DNA from: UBA3006 sp036746695
GTDB lineage: Bacteria > Actinomycetota > Acidimicrobiia > Acidimicrobiales > Ilumatobacteraceae
DNA length: 64,000 bases
Direction of reading: 5' to 3'
Assembly (NCBI GenBank): GCA_036746695.1
Contig: DAIODP010000001.1
Coordinates: 1,426,001-1,490,000, forward strand
Shown here: piece after piece, positions 9,295-16,500 of the stretch
Layout: the number at the start of each line of letters is the position of its first letter
How positions within the stretch are numbered: the first letter of the stretch is position 1
The notes under the pieces: generated by a model
The model's database searches: none
Told to the model about the DNA's origin: nothing
The model's input: only the letters and a program-made list of their open reading frames with translations
Program-made: the position numbers and the translations under genes

Positions 9295-10544
9295 CTCTCC
9301 CACGAATACTCACGATTATGGGTTCGGGCGAAACTTCGCCGACGATGGTTTCAACGCACCGCATGCTTGTTGGAAAGTTGCCGAAGCCAGTTCGAGCAGC
9401 ACTCTTGGACACCCCATACGGTTTTCAAGAAAATGCACCAGAGCTTGCAACTAAGGCCGTCGAGTATTTCAACACCAGCATCAATGTCGCACTCGACGTT
9501 GCCGGCCTCACAGAGATAAGCGCGGGCGATGCGCTTGCAACAGAAAAGGGTTTGCAGCTTGTGGCGGATGCGCAGTACGTGTTTGCGGGCCCAGGGTCGC
9601 CTTCGTATGCGCTGAGGCAATGGTCGGGAACGCCACTTGCTGGATTGCTGATTAAAAAGTTGCGAAGTGGAGGCATTGTTACTTTTGCATCTGCTGCCGC
9701 ACTGACGCTTGGCCAATACACGCTGCCCGTCTATGAGATTTATAAGGCTGGCGAACCACCTCGTTGGCTGGATGGGCTCGACATCCTTTCCGAATTAGAA
9801 ATTAAGGCCGTGCTCATTCCGCACTACAACAATGCCGAGGGTGGCCATCACGACACACGGTTCTGTTACATGGGCGAGCGACGGCTTTCATTCTTGGAGC
9901 GCGAGTTGCCCGAAGATGTGTATGTGCTTGGCGTTGACGAACACACGGGCGTGGTGCTTGATCTTGATGCCGACGAAGCAACAGTTGTTGGCAAGGGCGT
10001 TGTAACCATTCGAGTACGAGGTGTGTCTCAGGAGTTTGCGAGCGGAACAGTAATTCCACTGGACAAACTGCGCGACCCATCGACGAGTGCACGACCATCC
10101 GAAAAGCCAAAGGTTGATACGAGCACTTCTTCCGCAGAGGAGATCATTGATTCCAACTTGCGCCAAGCAACAGAACGACTTGACTCCGAGTTTTCGGTTG
10201 CAATTGCCGGCGGCAATGCAGATGCGGCGGCAAGGGCAGCCCTCGACTTGGACGATGCAATTGCGGGATGGTCTGTAGACACGCTGCAAAGCGACGATCT
10301 CGACTTCGCACGCTCTGTGTTGCGAAGCATGATCACGCGTCTTGCCGGCGCCGCAACAGGCGGATTGCGCGACCCGCGCGAGGTGGTTGGCCCGTTTGTT
10401 GATGTGCTGCTGGAATTACGTGCTCAAGTTCGTGCCGACAAGCGATTCGATCTCTCGGACATCATTCGCGACAGGCTTGCTGCAACCAATGTTGAAGTTC
10501 GCGACACCCCGCAAGGCGTCGAGTGGGGTTTCCGCGAAAGCTAG
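9291..10544 (+). CDS. peptidase S51-like domain fused to a CysS C-terminal-like domain
   Basis: A 417-residue two-part protein. Residues 1-250 resemble the class I glutamine amidotransferase-like / peptidase S51 (dipeptidase E, cyanophycinase) fold: an opening IMGSGETSPTM strand, GPGSPSYALRQW, a candidate nucleophile serine in VTFASAAALTLG, and a conserved IPHYNNAEGGHHDTRF segment. After a Ser/Pro-rich linker (about 260-280), residues 290-417 resemble the helical C-terminal domain of cysteinyl-tRNA synthetase, ending in RADKRFDLSDIIRDRLAATN and DTPQGVEWGF. No CysS catalytic HIGH or KMSKS motif exists, so a cysteine-tRNA ligase call based on the tail would be wrong. Coupled to the upstream hydrolase. 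Function unknown. Confidence 0.75.
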   Translation: MTLPRILTIMGSGETSPTMVSTHRMLVGKLPKPVRAALLDTPYGFQENAPELATKAVEYFNTSINVALDVAGLTEISAGDALATEKGLQLVADAQYVFAGPGSPSYALRQWSGTPLAGLLIKKLRSGGIVTFASAAALTLGQYTLPVYEIYKAGEPPRWLDGLDILSELEIKAVLIPHYNNAEGGHHDTRFCYMGERRLSFLERELPEDVYVLGVDEHTGVVLDLDADEATVVGKGVVTIRVRGVSQEFASGTVIPLDKLRDPSTSARPSEKPKVDTSTSSAEEIIDSNLRQATERLDSEFSVAIAGGNADAAARAALDLDDAIAGWSVDTLQSDDLDFARSVLRSMITRLAGAATGGLRDPREVVGPFVDVLLELRAQVRADKRFDLSDIIRDRLAATNVEVRDTPQGVEWGFRES

Positions 10545-10547
10545 AAG

Positions 10548-11399
10548 CTAAAAGTGGCCAAGTGAGGCCATGCGAATTCGGCTGCGAGCACCGGCGGTTG
10601 CGTAAGCGACTATGAACACCAATGCATCAAGCAAGATAATGGTGGCACTTGCAGATGTGTCGAGGAAGTAACTCAGGTTCATACCAACGAAACATGTGAC
10701 TCCGCCAATCAGTGGCGAGATCCACAACATGCGCGAAAAGCTGTTGGTTGTTAGGCGGGCGGATGCGGCGGGAATGACGAGCAGAGCAGAGATAAGCAGC
10801 GTTCCAATTACTCGCATGGTTACCAAGATGGTGAGCGAAAGCAGCGCAAGCAGCATGGCTTCGACAAGCGATACGCGGACACCACTCACTTGTGCAACAT
10901 CTGGATCGAACGTAGAGAACAGCAGTTTGCGATAGGTGAGCATGATCACCGCCAGTGCCAGCAACGCAACTGCCGAAACAGCGATGATGTCGCCAACTTT
11001 GACACCAAGAACGCTTCCGAACAGTACGGCTTCGATGCTCTTTGAGGCCTGGCCGTATCGATTCATTAACGCAAGACCCAATGCAAACGATGCTGTTGTG
11101 ACAACCCCGATTGCGGCGTCGGCACCAATGACGCGGCGGCGAGATACACGTGCGATCAGCACGCCCGAGACGATTCCCCAAATGCCGGCGCCAATAAAGA
11201 AGTTGATTTGCAAAACCGCGCTTGCTGCAGCTCCGCCGAAGACGGCATGTGAAAGGCCGTGGCCGATGTAGCTCATGCCTCGAAGAACAACGAACACGCC
11301 AAGCAGGCCGCAAAGTGCACCGGCGATTGTGGCGACAACAAGCCCGTTGCGGAAAAATTGAAAACCGTACGGCTCGAGTAGATCAAAAGCAAACATCAT
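10548..11399 (-). CDS. metal ABC transporter permease (ZnuB/MntB family)
   Basis: A 283-residue integral membrane protein of the ABC-3 family, the permease for zinc, manganese or iron in ZnuABC/SitABCD-type importers. It has about eight hydrophobic segments. Typical features include LLGVFVVLRGMSYIGHGLSHAVFGG near the N-terminus (longer motif positions about 32-56) and the conserved helix ending in LISALLVIPAASARL near residue 205. Its start overlaps the ATPase stop by 4 bp, so the subunits are co-translated. It is the last gene of a minus-strand run that begins with regulatory genes. The metal cannot be assigned. Confidence 0.92.
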   Translation of the reverse strand: MMFAFDLLEPYGFQFFRNGLVVATIAGALCGLLGVFVVLRGMSYIGHGLSHAVFGGAAASAVLQINFFIGAGIWGIVSGVLIARVSRRRVIGADAAIGVVTTASFALGLALMNRYGQASKSIEAVLFGSVLGVKVGDIIAVSAVALLALAVIMLTYRKLLFSTFDPDVAQVSGVRVSLVEAMLLALLSLTILVTMRVIGTLLISALLVIPAASARLTTNSFSRMLWISPLIGGVTCFVGMNLSYFLDTSASATIILLDALVFIVAYATAGARSRIRMASLGHF

Positions 11400-12166
11400 T
11401 TGCCTTCGCTCCGCACTCTTGTTGGGCCGTGCTCGACAACGATGGGCATGCCGCCGTGCTCGAGTACTTCCATTGGCGCACCGTATGTTGCTTCAAGCAC
11501 TCGTGATGTCAGCACTTCTCGTGGGCCTCCGTCGGCAATAACTGTTTTGTTGAAGCACACCAACCTGGGAAGGTGTGCCGCGAGGCCATTGAGGTCGTGC
11601 GTGGTGAGCAAAATGGTGAGGCCGTTTGCGTGTAAGTCGGCCAGTAGGTGCAAGATTTCGTGCCGTGTTCGAACATCAACGCCCGATGTTGGTTCGTCCA
11701 TGATCAAGATGTCTGGGTTGCGAAACATTGCGCGTGCCAGAAACACTCGTTGTTGTTGCCCGCCCGAAAGCTCGCGAATGTGTCGTTGAGCGACGTCGGC
11801 AATGCCAAGCTTGCCAAGAACGTCTCGAACCGCAGCACGTTCATCGGCAGTGATTCGCGGCCACCAAGTGGTGCGCGAACGAGTCATCACGATCACTTCT
11901 TCTACGGTCACGGGGAAGTACCAGTCGACTGTTTCAACCTGGGGCACATAGCCAAGGGTGATGTGCGGCTGCAGGGCGATTGAACCATGGGCCACCGGGT
12001 GGGTGCCCATGATTGCTTTCAATAATGTTGTTTTGCCGGAGCCGCTTGGGCCCACGATGCCGACAAACTCACCCCGACTGATCTGCAGATAGGTATCTTC
12101 GACCACTGCAGAGTTTCCGTAGGTGCATGAGACGTGCTCGCAGGTGATCAAGCTTTGAGCGTCCAT
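11396..12166 (-). CDS. metal ABC transporter ATP-binding protein (ZnuC/MntA family)
   Basis: A 256-residue ABC ATPase that powers metal import. Visible motifs in order: Walker A GPSGSGKTT near residue 40, Q-loop GYVPQVETVDWYFP, signature LSGGQQQRVFLARA, Walker B DILIMDEPTSGVD, and the H-loop His in ILLTTHDLNGL. The Q-loop context VPQ..VDW.FP is characteristic of the Zn/Mn subfamily. It starts 5 bp after the binding-protein stop and overlaps the permease start by 4 bp. Confidence 0.93.
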   Translation of the reverse strand: MDAQSLITCEHVSCTYGNSAVVEDTYLQISRGEFVGIVGPSGSGKTTLLKAIMGTHPVAHGSIALQPHITLGYVPQVETVDWYFPVTVEEVIVMTRSRTTWWPRITADERAAVRDVLGKLGIADVAQRHIRELSGGQQQRVFLARAMFRNPDILIMDEPTSGVDVRTRHEILHLLADLHANGLTILLTTHDLNGLAAHLPRLVCFNKTVIADGGPREVLTSRVLEATYGAPMEVLEHGGMPIVVEHGPTRVRSEGK

Positions 12167-12171
12167 TTCGC

Positions 12172-13212
12172 TTATTGAGGGTAGACGGCTGTGTCCTTCA
12201 CAACATCATTCACATCGACAGAATTTAAGGAACTTGCGTCACCACCCAGGGCTTCGACCATGGTCGCGAAGTTAAATCGCATGAGTCCGAGCCAAGAATG
12301 TTCGGCATCTCCGGGTTCGCCGACAAGGTCGTCATCGCGGAGCACGTCGATGTACCGCACACCTGCTTCGGCGCCAATTTGCTCGAGAACCGGAGAAGGA
12401 AACACTTCGCTGCCAAATACGGCTTTCACGCCAGATTCACGAACCTGAGTGATGAGGTCAGCAATCTCCTTCGGTGTTGGTTCATCAAACGATGATGGCT
12501 GAATTGCGCCAATCACGGTGTATCCGTAATGCACCGCAAAGTATGCATATGCATCGTGGTAGGTGAGCAACTTGCGCTGATCTTCTGGAATCGTTGCCGT
12601 TGCCGTTGCCATGGCTGCATCAAGTGCATCAACCTTTGCAGCGAAGGCTTCATAGTTGGCAGCAAAGGTTGCGGCATTCGTCGGATTCATTGCCGACAGC
12701 AAGTCACGAGCAACTGCTGCGTACTCCTTTGCCATTGGCGGGTTAGTCCACAAGTGTGGGTTTGGTTTGCCACCTTCAAGTGGGAACGAGAAGTCGTAGA
12801 TGAATTCGCTCCCAGGAAGGATCTGCGTACCAAGTTCGCAAATCACTGCGCTGTCTTTCAGGTTGGCAAGTGCAAGTTCTTTGGTTGGCTCTTCAAGCAC
12901 GAGTCCGTTAATGAAGATGACGTCTGCTTGTTCGAGTGTTGCTGCATCGCTTGGCTTTGGCTCGAATGTGTGCGAGTTGGTGCCTTCGGGAACAATTCCG
13001 TTGATGGTGGCATCGGTGCCACCAGCGATATTGGCAATGATGCTGGTAATTGGCGCAACGGTTGTTGCAATGTTGACAGGCCCGTCAATGACGGTCGTAG
13101 AAGTGCAACTGACGGGAGAAATATCCGATTCAACAGCATCGCTAGATGTGTTTGAACAGCCGGCTGTAACGACCAAGGCAGCAGAAATTAAGAGGACAAT
13201 GCGTGATTTCAT
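12172..13212 (-). CDS. metal ABC transporter substrate-binding lipoprotein (TroA/ZnuA family)
   Basis: A 346-residue extracytoplasmic metal-binding protein. The N-terminus is a lipoprotein signal (basic MKSR, hydrophobic stretch, lipobox VTAGC with Cys at about 19). Cluster A-I metal ligands are recognisable: His in EGTNSHTFEPKPSDA, His in KPNPHLWTNPP, His in LLTYHDAYAYFAVHYGY and an acidic ligand in the FGSEVFPSP region. The His-rich loop typical of many ZnuA proteins is absent, so manganese or iron is as likely as zinc. It lies 9 bp after the PepSY gene and 5 bp before the ATPase. Confidence 0.9.
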   Translation of the reverse strand: MKSRIVLLISAALVVTAGCSNTSSDAVESDISPVSCTSTTVIDGPVNIATTVAPITSIIANIAGGTDATINGIVPEGTNSHTFEPKPSDAATLEQADVIFINGLVLEEPTKELALANLKDSAVICELGTQILPGSEFIYDFSFPLEGGKPNPHLWTNPPMAKEYAAVARDLLSAMNPTNAATFAANYEAFAAKVDALDAAMATATATIPEDQRKLLTYHDAYAYFAVHYGYTVIGAIQPSSFDEPTPKEIADLITQVRESGVKAVFGSEVFPSPVLEQIGAEAGVRYIDVLRDDDLVGEPGDAEHSWLGLMRFNFATMVEALGGDASSLNSVDVNDVVKDTAVYPQ

Positions 13213-13221
13213 GCCAAGAGA

Positions 13222-14619
13222 TTAGTTGTAGTCAGACTGATTGTCAGGTCGCATGCCGAACAATTTTTTGAGCTGTGGGACGCGACGAATAAAGAAGTGA
13301 TCCAACAGAGCCATGAACACCATGCTGAGTCCCAGAAGTGGAAAGACAATTCCAAGAGCAATTGCGATATAGGTGATTCGGCGCGACAGTTTGGCATCAA
13401 TTGGTCTGCGAGGGAATCCTGACTTACCTGGTTGTCTTCTTCGGAAGAACATCAATGGTGCCGTGATAGTTGAACCGATTACCGCAAGGCACGAACCACC
13501 CATCGCCAGACCATTCACCAATCCAAACTGACGTCCCATGTGGGTGTCGACACCCCAGGCAGTGCCTTTTGCGAGCGCACCGTAACTTGCATGCCATCCC
13601 GCTTCGGCAAGTACATCACCCGAATATTGATCGACATACACGGTTCGTTCATCGTGTGCAGGGGACGGCCACGAATTGGAAAGTGTGTACACCCCGATTT
13701 CGTCTGCTGGTAATCCAACGGCGTAACCCGGTTTCATTCCAATACTTTGAGCAACTGCTGCAACGGCCTCAAGTGAAAGCGAGGATTTCGTATCAGAGTG
13801 ATTTGGTTGAGAAGCGGGGACCGACATTCTTTCGTTAGCCCAAGAGATTTGTAATCCCGGAGTCTCAATTGCGCTGGCGTGTTCGTGCGATGTTGGGTCT
13901 TCGGAGGGAAAGTTGTATCCCGAGTTCATATTGTCAATGAACTCTCCCCATTGCGTTCCCCAAAATCCAGACCAAGGAAGTCCCGTGAGTGCAAGAAAGA
14001 TCAAAACGGGTGCAAACAACGCGCCAGGGGTTGCGTGTAAATCGCGCAGTCGCTTGCGACCCTTCTCTTTGAATCGAATAGAGAATGCGTTGCGCAAACG
14101 ACGCGGAATTTTGTTTCGTGGCCACCATAAATACAAACCGGTAAACACCATGACGAGCGTCCAGCCCGCTGCAATTTCAATGATGTAATCGCCCCATGTT
14201 CCGAGATACAACGTGCCATGAATTCGAGTAGCCACAAAATCGATACGAGAATCGTTATTGATTGACCCAAGAACTTTTCCGTCTTGTGGGTTGACGTACA
14301 CCGATCGTGAAGATCCATCTTCGGTGGTGATATCGAATTGTGTAGAACGCGAGGCGTCGCGTGGTGGAACTACTGCATCGATAGATGAGTTTGGATACTC
14401 AAGATTTACCACCTCTTGTTGTTTGTCAAACGGAACAGCCGCCGCAACTGGGTCAACGTAGAGCAGGTCGTTGTATGCAATTCGTTCAATGGTTGGCTTC
14501 AGCAATATGACGAGTCCAGAGGTGGCAAGAATGAACAACAGTGGAAGCACAAAGAAGGAGGCGTAGAAGTGCCAGCGCCAGGCGGCACGCCACATTGAGG
14601 TATCGGTTTTCTGTTCCAT
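13222..14619 (-). CDS. PepSY-associated transmembrane protein (PiuB-like)
   Basis: A 465-residue membrane protein of the PepSY_TM family, often iron-regulated and sometimes annotated PiuB or sulfite-reductase-like flavoprotein membrane component. Four main membrane segments are visible: near residue 20-40 (FFVLPLLFILATSGLVIL), around 150, around 190, and pairs near the C-terminus. PepSY-like extracytoplasmic stretches recur (for example SYGALAKGTAWGVDTHMGRQFG before the third helix). I placed the start at ATG 14619; TTG 14625 is two codons upstream. It sits between a sigma/anti-sigma module and a metal ABC importer, fitting a role in metal acquisition or haem/iron reduction. Precise function unproven. 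Confidence 0.82.
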   Translation of the reverse strand: MEQKTDTSMWRAAWRWHFYASFFVLPLLFILATSGLVILLKPTIERIAYNDLLYVDPVAAAVPFDKQQEVVNLEYPNSSIDAVVPPRDASRSTQFDITTEDGSSRSVYVNPQDGKVLGSINNDSRIDFVATRIHGTLYLGTWGDYIIEIAAGWTLVMVFTGLYLWWPRNKIPRRLRNAFSIRFKEKGRKRLRDLHATPGALFAPVLIFLALTGLPWSGFWGTQWGEFIDNMNSGYNFPSEDPTSHEHASAIETPGLQISWANERMSVPASQPNHSDTKSSLSLEAVAAVAQSIGMKPGYAVGLPADEIGVYTLSNSWPSPAHDERTVYVDQYSGDVLAEAGWHASYGALAKGTAWGVDTHMGRQFGLVNGLAMGGSCLAVIGSTITAPLMFFRRRQPGKSGFPRRPIDAKLSRRITYIAIALGIVFPLLGLSMVFMALLDHFFIRRVPQLKKLFGMRPDNQSDYN

Positions 14620-14658
14620 GCTCAACAGACCTAGAAAAACCGATGAAAGTTCCCTGAG

Positions 14659-14817
14659 TTATTTCTTTTGTTTATGTTTTGCTTCCAACAATCGAGCGAC
14701 CATAGCCAAGACGATCAATGCCCCTGCGCCAAGCGTCACAAAAGCGGGCAGGCCAAACCCTGGTGGAGCACCGCCGGTTTCTGCCTCATGGGCGATAAGA
14801 ATCTCCACAAGATTCAT
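14659..14817 (-). CDS. 52-residue single-pass membrane peptide
   Basis: A short gene supported by context. It starts at ATG 14817, overlapping the anti-sigma stop as ATGA (14814-14817), the classic sign of translational coupling. The predicted protein begins MNLVEILIAHEAETGGAPPG, continues with one hydrophobic helix (about residues 21-42) and ends in a basic tail EAKHKQKK. That gives an outside-N, inside-C single-pass topology by the positive-inside rule. It lies 39 bp upstream of the PepSY gene. I do not recognise the family. A role as an accessory subunit of the PepSY protein or as part of the sigma/anti-sigma switch is a guess from position. Confidence 0.7.
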   Translation of the reverse strand: MNLVEILIAHEAETGGAPPGFGLPAFVTLGAGALIVLAMVARLLEAKHKQKK

Positions 14818-15380
14818 TGTGATTTTCCGTTAATCACTTGTGGAGAAAAACCCTTTTTCTTGACTCGTTTTGGAAATGAGAGCACGGCGATTGATGCGCC
14901 AATAACAGCGCCAAGCATGTGGATGGTTTCAAAACTTGCAAGAACCTCTTCATTCGAATGATCAACAAACCCCGTCACTGTTTGCAAAATGATCAGAAGC
15001 AATGCGACGGGTAATGCAAATACAGCAAGTCGTGGTGAGACTGCAACTGCAAAAGCAATCGTTGCAAACATAATGCCAAGTGCGCCATCGCGCGACAAGT
15101 GCGCGGCATCTGCGCCGAGCGATGTGCTCCAGAACATGGTCGAACCAAAGAGCCAAGGCAACGCGAGAATGAGTTGCAACACACCGAGCAACCCAAGAAA
15201 TGTTCTACCCCAAACACTGCGATTGGAACGTAAAGATATTTTGTCTTGAATAGATTTTTGGGCGGCAGAATTTGTGCCACCGCACATTGCGCAGTTTGCG
15301 ATGTGTGTTCGTGCATCTGCAAGTTGCTCAACGGGAGCAATATTGCTCAGCACAAGGCGTTGCGCTGAAGTGCAGTCCAT
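14814..15380 (-). CDS. membrane-bound zinc-finger anti-sigma factor
   Basis: A 188-residue protein with an N-terminal zf-HC2-like anti-sigma domain. The HxxxCxxC motif is seen as HIANCAMC near residue 27, preceded by the upstream Cys of MDCTSAQR. It is followed by about four membrane helices (residues 60-170) and a basic tail. It would hold the ECF sigma factor at the membrane until an unknown signal releases it. The start overlaps the sigma stop (TGATG at 15378-15382) and its own stop overlaps the small peptide start. Four membrane helices make it larger than a simple RsrA-type anti-sigma and suggest that the membrane part senses the signal. Confidence 0.83.
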   Translation of the reverse strand: MDCTSAQRLVLSNIAPVEQLADARTHIANCAMCGGTNSAAQKSIQDKISLRSNRSVWGRTFLGLLGVLQLILALPWLFGSTMFWSTSLGADAAHLSRDGALGIMFATIAFAVAVSPRLAVFALPVALLLIILQTVTGFVDHSNEEVLASFETIHMLGAVIGASIAVLSFPKRVKKKGFSPQVINGKSQ

Positions 15381-15874
15381 CAGTTGGTTCCGGTTTCGTC
15401 AACTCGTGCGGACTCTGCAAGCAATACAGACATTGCTTCACGCGCTCGTGCCAACCGTGAGCGAACGGTTCCAACAGGTACGCGGATAACTTCTGCTGCT
15501 GTTTCGTAGTCGTAACCAAGTAACCCACAAAGCACCAGCACTTCACGCTGTTCGTGGCTAATCGCCTGCATCAGGCTGATGAGATCGTTTTGGCGAAATG
15601 CATCAAATGAATCTGCATGTTCCGATTGTTCGATAGCGGCATGATGTGGCCATTTTTTTGACATGTCGATAATGGTGTTACGGCAGATTGAGATGATCCA
15701 CGATCGCGATGAAGACTCTGCGCGCAGAGTTGGGTAGTAACGCCATGCTCGGATGAATGTTTCCTGAACAATGTCATCTACAAGATGGCTGATTCCACAA
15801 GTTGCTTTGGTGTACAGCGTTACCGATCCAACATGTTCCTTAAAGAAGTCGTCAAACGTGTATGGCTGAGTCAT
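15380..15874 (-). CDS. ECF-family RNA polymerase sigma factor
   Basis: A 164-residue extracytoplasmic-function sigma factor. Region 2 spans about residues 5-75, with VDDIVQETFIRAWRYYPTL (region 2.2 to 2.4) and SWIISICRNTIID. Region 4 spans about 95-150, with SHEQREVLVLCGLLGYDYE and the helix-turn-helix VPVGTVRSRLARARE. It lacks region 3 as expected. It is coupled to the anti-sigma gene and starts only 6 bp after the TetR stop, so its own promoter, if any, lies inside tetR. The same-strand metal importer downstream is a plausible target or co-transcribed cargo. Confidence 0.93.
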   Translation of the reverse strand: MTQPYTFDDFFKEHVGSVTLYTKATCGISHLVDDIVQETFIRAWRYYPTLRAESSSRSWIISICRNTIIDMSKKWPHHAAIEQSEHADSFDAFRQNDLISLMQAISHEQREVLVLCGLLGYDYETAAEVIRVPVGTVRSRLARAREAMSVLLAESARVDETGTN

Positions 15875-15880
15875 GGGTAA

Positions 15881-16459
15881 CTACACGGTGATGCTACTGC
15901 TGGCTTTGCGAGCAACATTTGTGATTAGTGCATTGATGTCAGCGACCGAGCCAAGTTTCTTGAGTAACGGACCATCAAGCAACAGCGTTGCAAGACCATG
16001 TGCAACAGACCACATATATGCAGTGTGAGCATTGGCATCATCTTCGTGTGAGTCTTCGCCCAAAATGACGGTGACTTCGTTGCGTAGTGCATTGAATGCT
16101 CGGTCAGCTTGAATCAATGCCGTTGGGTAGTCCTCTATTGAACACAAATCGTTGCGCATCATTACTCGGAAGTGTCCTTTGTGACCGAGAGCGAAGTGAA
16201 CGTAGGCCTCACACATTGCTGCAGTGCCAAGTGTTGTGCTGGCTTCAATTGCTTCTGCCAACGAGCGGAAACCTTCTTCTGCAATCGCGGCAAAGATTCC
16301 GGCTCGGTCGCCAAAGTGGTGATATGGGGCCTGGTGAGAAACTCCAGCAAGCCGAGCCACCTCGCGCATGGAAATGACATCGGGGCCAGATGTAGCGGCG
16401 ATAGCAACTGCAGCATCCAGTACCTGCCTGCGCAGGCCGTCGGTTTTGGCTGAAGTCAT
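15881..16459 (-). CDS. TetR family transcriptional regulator
   Basis: A 192-residue TetR repressor. The N-terminal helix-turn-helix reads ISMREVARLAGVSHQAPYHHFGDRAGIFAAIA (motif spans about residues 24-55, with the family YHHFGDR recognition helix end). The C-terminal ligand domain is of the TetR_C_33-like type. It is divergent from the DHA2 efflux gene across 41 bp that are almost wholly an inverted repeat, so it very likely represses both itself and the pump until a pump substrate binds. Confidence 0.93.
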   Translation of the reverse strand: MTSAKTDGLRRQVLDAAVAIAATSGPDVISMREVARLAGVSHQAPYHHFGDRAGIFAAIAEEGFRSLAEAIEASTTLGTAAMCEAYVHFALGHKGHFRVMMRNDLCSIEDYPTALIQADRAFNALRNEVTVILGEDSHEDDANAHTAYMWSVAHGLATLLLDGPLLKKLGSVADINALITNVARKASSSITV

Positions 16460-16460
16460 A

Positions 16461-16500
16461 ACTTGACACTATCTAGTTTTAGTACTAGACATTGTCAAGT
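16461..16500. promoter_or_regulatory. 40-bp palindromic operator with two face-to-face promoters
   Basis: The arms 16461-16476 and 16485-16500 are inverted repeats (14 of 16 positions match) around an 8-bp spacer. Plus strand: TTGACA at 16463-16468, 17 bp, then TAGACA at 16486-16491. Minus strand: TTGACA at 16498-16493, 17 bp, then TAGATA at 16475-16470. Each promoter would begin transcription at or within a few bases of the start codon (ATG 16501 and ATG 16459), implying leaderless or nearly leaderless mRNAs. A TetR dimer pair bound here would block both promoters. Confidence 0.78.

Noticed and set aside
9291..10544. Annotation as cysteinyl-tRNA synthetase
   Set aside because: Only the C-terminal helical tail resembles CysS; the catalytic Rossmann domain, HIGH and KMSKS motifs are absent.
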